From Gymnopus androsaceus JB14 (Eukaryota > Basidiomycota > Agaricomycetes > Agaricales > Omphalotaceae), in assembly GCA_009733575.1 (NCBI GenBank), contig ML769410.1:306131-370130 (forward strand): 64,000 nucleotides of DNA, written 5' to 3'. The notes under the pieces were generated by a model, which did no database searches, had not been told where the DNA came from, and was given only the letters and a program-made list of their open reading frames with translations. Both the position numbers and the translations under genes were made by a program. Position 1 is the first letter of the stretch, and every line of letters starts with the position of its first letter. This document shows positions 60,171 to 64,000 of the stretch, in pieces.

Positions 60171-61785
60171 ACGCAACATAAATGAAAATTATCAGGGGGG
60201 GTTAGAGGACATCTTTTCCGAGGAGACGAAGTGAGAACCGCTGAGGATGGTGGTCAACTCCAGTGAGTGGGCGCTTCTTCGGCGCTTTTGGGCTTCTTCC
60301 GATCCGACTTCCATCTTCTCAACCAGGCTAGGATACACAAAATCATCCTCAAGTGGGACTCATGTATGTTTCCTTTGTTAAATCAATACTCCTACACAGC
60401 AATAAACTCAAAGGAGCCATACTTGGGTAGAGTGGATTGAGTACGATGAAAGGAACACGGTATGTTTCTTATTCATCTCAACTCCCAGAGCTCATAGGTC
60501 GTAGGTTAGAGAAATAGTCTCTGTAGTGTACCATACTACCTCACTGAATATTTGGACATGGCCCTACCGTTAATACGATTCATTCATCATTAAACGACTT
60601 CTCATTCACGCATGCACAATGCCATACATTCTGCGAACAATTCTATTTCTTTATCTCTTTTGCTATCTTCTCTTCCTTTCATCCTCAACCATCCGTACAT
60701 CCCTCATTTTCAGACCGTGTTTATTCAATGATCTCTCAGTATTGCTGCACTAATTGCCATCTCTTCTTCACACTTGCGGAAGATCCAGGACATCCAGATC
60801 TGCAGCTGAACTGACCTGTAAAGAACAACTAATTTTAGGATTTCCTTACTCACGGAGATGTCGAATATTCTGGTCTTGACGTTCTCAGCTTGCAGATGGC
60901 GGGAAGGATGTTCGTTTCCCTCGACTCTGGCTTAGAATCACCATCACTAAACACGGAACTGACTCGATGATTAAACCGTAGCTCAAGCTCTCTTTACCTG
61001 CAACCTCATCGCCAACATTGACCTACTCCACGCTGTGCTAATTCCTGGAGGAATAAGGAGCTGTGGTTGTCGGCGGTTGTCGTACGTAGATCCAGTATGG
61101 ATGGTCAGACTCGTTCCTAGGTTAAAGACGGGTTAGGGAAGGAGGTATGTGAAATTCAATTCGTTCTCGTAACTTGGCCAGCTAACAACTCTTTCTAGAG
61201 CATGAACACTTGACTCGATCGACCCAAACACAGTCCAATCCGGCTCAAATGCGGCTACGAGTCTACGACCCTCACCCAGCCCACTGTCTATTACGCCTCC
61301 AACTCCGACTGGTTAACGTGTGTGAATTTCCAGGCTGAGCTTCATTTCTTGTATGTCTTCGACAGATTCTTCTTTCCGGTACTCTTTTCTTTCTTCCTCT
61401 CTCTGTCACCTACTGAACGCTTACTTTCCTGCGTAACAGGCTTCCAAGAGCAAAACTGAATGACTCAAAATGCAAACACAGCTGTCTAGTCATCGATCGA
61501 CGGCAGTGGGTATATGGTAATGTTGGATGCGCCATCTCCCGTCCCTCTGTTTGACCAGACCTCCCGCATCGGCGCCAGCACCCACATTTCCTTCATCTTG
61601 ATTGTTTTTGTCAAAGGAGAAGATAATGGAGATAAATATAGGTCTATCGGTTTAGGATATACGGACTACGAAACTACACGATCTTCAACTCCTGCGTTAC
61701 ACACATCATTTATGATCATTGTAAAACTCTGCTTATGGGGGACTCAACTCCTGCCATGTCACTCCGTCTCTCGCTTCGAACTTAC
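60171..61785. other. intergenic, no recognised gene
   Basis: A 1.6-kb stretch with several donor-like sites but no open block that could be linked to a family. It is the 3' flank of the CHAT gene. Confidence 0.45.
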
Positions 61786-62601
61786 TCATACTCCAAAATG
61801 TATAAAAGGCACCCATTTGGCAAAAGATTCTTCCTTTACCTCTTCTCTCAGTCCTTGAATTGCATGATGAAGAGCATAAGCTATTCCATCCCTCCAATCC
61901 ATCCCCGTATCTTGATACTCTAGAAGTTTCGAGTACAGTACTCCAGCCACGATGGGAGCCTCGTTATCCCCGATTGACCACATTGTCCCTATAACATTCC
62001 TATATCCAACTGAGAGCATACCCGCAGCCAGGTGCACAGCTTCTTCGGGCAGCCCTGTGTCTCCTGTCGCCGTCTGACATGCAGACAAAACTGCGAGCTC
62101 GACGTCTGTGAGCGATTTGGCCATGAGATCATGAAGTGTAAGCCGTCCGTCGAAGAGAATGAACGCGCTACGAGTAGCGTCCACGGCATCCTGAACACCA
62201 TGACAGGCAAGGTGGACGATGTTGTATTGACTCAGGGCATCTAACACAGCTGACACAGTCGCTTGTTCGTGGTCAAGCCAAGTGAGATCACCCATGAGCC
62301 CCTGGATGGTGCGAATCTCATTCCGGGTACCAGGAATTTTGCTCTGATGAGGAGCGTATGGCTGAGATATGGCCAGGATGGTAGGAGTTGGACAATCGGG
62401 GTTGTCGTATACTGTGTGCCGGGGGAGAAGTGCAGTAAGGGAGGGAGTGTAAGACGAGATAACAGAGTCAAATACACGTATCGTATTATGCACAGGGCTG
62501 GAGGTATAAATCCCTGCAGCGTGAAGTGGGAGAAAAGATAAAGGTCCTGTCGGACACCAGGTGATCCGTGGAAGCCTTTCGTTGAACACTGGAAGCAATT
62601 C
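61786..62601 (-). CDS. CHAT-domain protein, 3' part only
   Basis: One exon of about 270 residues starts at a good acceptor (CCACTTCAG then ELLPVFNERL). It contains ITWCPTGPLSFLPLHAAGIY, LLPRHTVYDNPDCPTPTILA, the catalytic His in NIVHLACHGVQDAVDAT, the catalytic Cys in ELAVLSACQTATGDTGLPEE, and the closing helices AGMLSVGYRNVIGTMWSIGD. These are the hallmarks of CHAT, a caspase-like cysteine protease fold of the separase/caspase clan. In agaricomycetes such domains usually end long TPR-bearing proteins. Here everything upstream of the exon is missing: 22 bp beyond the acceptor a transposon begins at 62,624. The 5' exons may lie past the right edge of the window or may be lost. Confidence 0.85.
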   Translation of the reverse strand, partial: ELLPVFNERLPRITWCPTGPLSFLPLHAAGIYTSSPVHNTIRVFDSVISSYTPSLTALLPRHTVYDNPDCPTPTILAISQPYAPHQSKIPGTRNEIRTIQGLMGDLTWLDHEQATVSAVLDALSQYNIVHLACHGVQDAVDATRSAFILFDGRLTLHDLMAKSLTDVELAVLSACQTATGDTGLPEEAVHLAAGMLSVGYRNVIGTMWSIGDNEAPIVAGVLYSKLLEYQDTGMDWRDGIAYALHHAIQGLREEVKEESFAKWVPFIHFGV

Positions 62602-62649
62602 CTGAAGTGGGCACCCGATGGCTCAGTGTCAAACTCGGCACATGGAATT

Positions 62650-62800
62650 TCGAGTCTTGGGGTCAAGTCTCAAGACTTCAAATTAAGTCTCAAGTCTCGC
62701 TCAAGTCTCAAGTCTGAATTAACTTCAAGTCTTAATTTTACGTACTCAAGTCTGATTCAAGTCTTGATGCCGATCAACTTATGATCAAGTCTAACAAGTT
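62650..62800 (+). repeat. CAAGTCT subterminal repeat array
   Basis: The heptamer CAAGTCT occurs eight times or so within 150 bp, at irregular spacing, with at least one reversed copy (AGACTTC context). Such clustering near a transposon end is typical of transposase binding sites. Confidence 0.8.
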
Positions 62801-63182
62801 CGGCAGTAGATAAGATAATAATTTGTGTCAATCAATGGGAAAAGATGCCCGACACCGTTTGATAGCTTCCCAGGGCTTTAGTGAAGCTAATCTAGAAAGT
62901 ATGGAAGTATTGTATATCAAAATGTAGGTATTATAGTGGTAAAAGTACTAAAAATTGAGTGGGGAGAGTACAAGTCATAAAATTAAGCACTACACAAAGT
63001 TTTGCACATTTTAAAGCCATTTGGAGTAGCTCAGGGTCGCAAAATCTTGCAGCTTATAAGGAAGTGATGTGGATATTTCTTTACCATTACCGCCCACTTC
63101 TGTTTCCTCAACATAGTACATACTCACCACTATGCTTGTGAGTAATGTTCACATTCTGCTGGGCTAATTAGCAGATACTTAT

Positions 63183-64000
63183 TTGTATGATCTCAGAAAC
63201 AATTCATCAAGTCTATTGCTTGCTCAGTGCGAGACTGGGCTGCACAGTATGCTGAATCTGATGATAATCAGCCCAATATTACTACCTTTACTGCAACTTC
63301 TGCTAGTAATAATGGTGATCAAATGGTTCTACTTCCTGTATTTGACCAACATGGTGAGTATATACTACCTATTGTATCAACTACAGACTAACCATTCATA
63401 GGTGTCCGCATTGGCTCACACATGGTGCCCTCTGGTCCTACTATACTTCCTCAGAGCCATAAAGCCCAGCCTGGATCAGTTACAGGTGCTCAGACCAATA
63501 ATAACAATGACATAGACTCCAAAAACACTGGACTTCTACAGCTCAACATGATAGGACATGGCCAGCTAAACTCACTCCCTTCATACCTTCTCATCCACAG
63601 CCAGAGTCAGAGACCCGGTTTGATCAAGGAGTTGTATTTACTTCATTTGACAAGCTCAATGAAGGTGTATGGCCTGTATGGCCTAGTGGCCGATTTGCTC
63701 TGGATATCTCACACCAGGACTTTGAGAATACCAAGAAGCTTCAGGTCCTTTGGGCCACACAAAACAGCTCAGTGAATGGTGGAAAAGGCTCTGTTGAATC
63801 CCCTACTACTTGTGGTGGCAAGGTCTCCTGCCGGAAATGTTTGGGAGCTCTTAAGTGTACTGACAATAACTGTCCAGTAGTAGTCCGGCCAGTCACAGGT
63901 GGTCCTGCAAAAATTAGGGAACAATTGACTTGTAGTTGTCAATGTGGGGCAGGCCTTAAGCATATTCAGTGTGCTTCTCGCTCAACAACTATTCAGTGGG
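63183..64000 (+). CDS. transposon protein with GCM/WRKY-type zinc finger, partial
   Basis: The reading frame runs through FIKSIACSVRDWAAQYAESD, an intron at about 63,353-63,402, and GVRIGSHMVPSGPTILPQSH, with a second junction near 63,570. It then continues in the frame FDQGVVFTSFDKLNEGVWPV, ALDISHQDFENTKKLQVLWA, CRKCLGALKCTDNNCPVVVR and LTCSCQCGAGLKHIQCASRS. The spaced cysteines around a KCLG..KC..NNC core followed by C-C-C-G..H..C match a zinc-finger type multiplied in basidiomycete genomes as part of transposon proteins. The true start is upstream and the C-terminus, with any DDE domain, lies beyond 64,000. Confidence 0.6.

Larger units (their letters stand above)
62624..64000 (+). mobile_element. 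left part of a DNA transposon, continues past the edge
   Basis: It starts at an abrupt boundary with CAGTGTCAAACTCGGCACAT, a CAGTG-type tip as in many hAT elements. An array of CAAGTCT heptamers follows (62,650-62,800), like transposase-binding subterminal repeats, and then a spliced coding region with a GCM/WRKY-type zinc finger (to 64,000), a finger found in fungal transposases of the MULE group. The two clues point to different superfamilies and the right end is not in view, so the class is left open. Confidence 0.6.

Noticed and set aside
62650..62800. a CRISPR-like or minisatellite array
   Set aside because: The 7-mers are irregularly spaced, partly reversed and lie at a transposon end, so subterminal binding sites explain them better.

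Overview
The window is nuclear DNA of a filamentous fungus, most likely an agaricomycete basidiomycete. Genes are broken by many 45-70 nt GT-AG introns. The gene set (GH51 arabinofuranosidase, CAP10-type GT90, GT15 mannosyltransferase, a seven-TM receptor, a NACHT-ankyrin receptor, a CHAT-domain protein) is typical of that group. No rRNA, intact tRNA or CRISPR array was seen. Intron boundaries were worked out by eye from conserved residues, so gene spans are firmer than exon edges.

Layout. 1-10,240 is transposon-rich. A Tc1/mariner element (715-8754, TA duplications, matching terminal repeats) is split inside its transposase gene by a 6.8-kb insertion (1307-8098). That insertion has 377-bp inverted ends carrying tRNA-like Pol III promoter boxes and a 7-bp target duplication, and its interior holds pieces of unrelated genes, including an ArfGAP piece and a probable formin piece. 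A 783-bp foldback element follows (9339-10121). 10.4-12.5 kb holds F-box-like debris and the first of three copies of a dispersed repeat. Then come a seven-TM receptor (12.5-14.4 kb, -) and an amino-acid transporter (16.9-18.8 kb, +), a repeat-rich gap, a GT90 glycosyltransferase (22.7-24.8 kb, -), a long gene-poor stretch with the third repeat copy, a small SnoaL-like protein (30.3-30.9 kb, +), a GH51 arabinofuranosidase (33.0-36.2 kb, +), a phosphatase-like gene (about 36.7-37.9 kb, +), a GT15 mannosyltransferase (38.8-40.4 kb, -) and a vacuolar Ca2+/H+ exchanger (about 41.9-45.3 kb, -). The right third carries an apparently intact NLR-type receptor (46.6-50.6 kb, -), an FtsJ-like methyltransferase that may be frameshifted (55.0-55.9 kb, -), a conserved hypothetical gene (56.3-57.6 kb, -), and the 3' part of a CHAT protease-like gene (61.8-62.6 kb, -) cut off by another DNA transposon that runs off the right edge.

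How genes relate. There are no operons and most genes are independent housekeeping or secretory-pathway functions: GT15 and GT90 act on glycans in the Golgi/ER, GH51 on plant arabinan, and the exchanger on vacuolar calcium. The NLR and the CHAT gene, about 11 kb apart, both belong to families used in fungal self/non-self recognition and programmed death; a link between them here is only inference. The most unusual object is the nested insertion with inverted SINE-like ends at 1307-8098.
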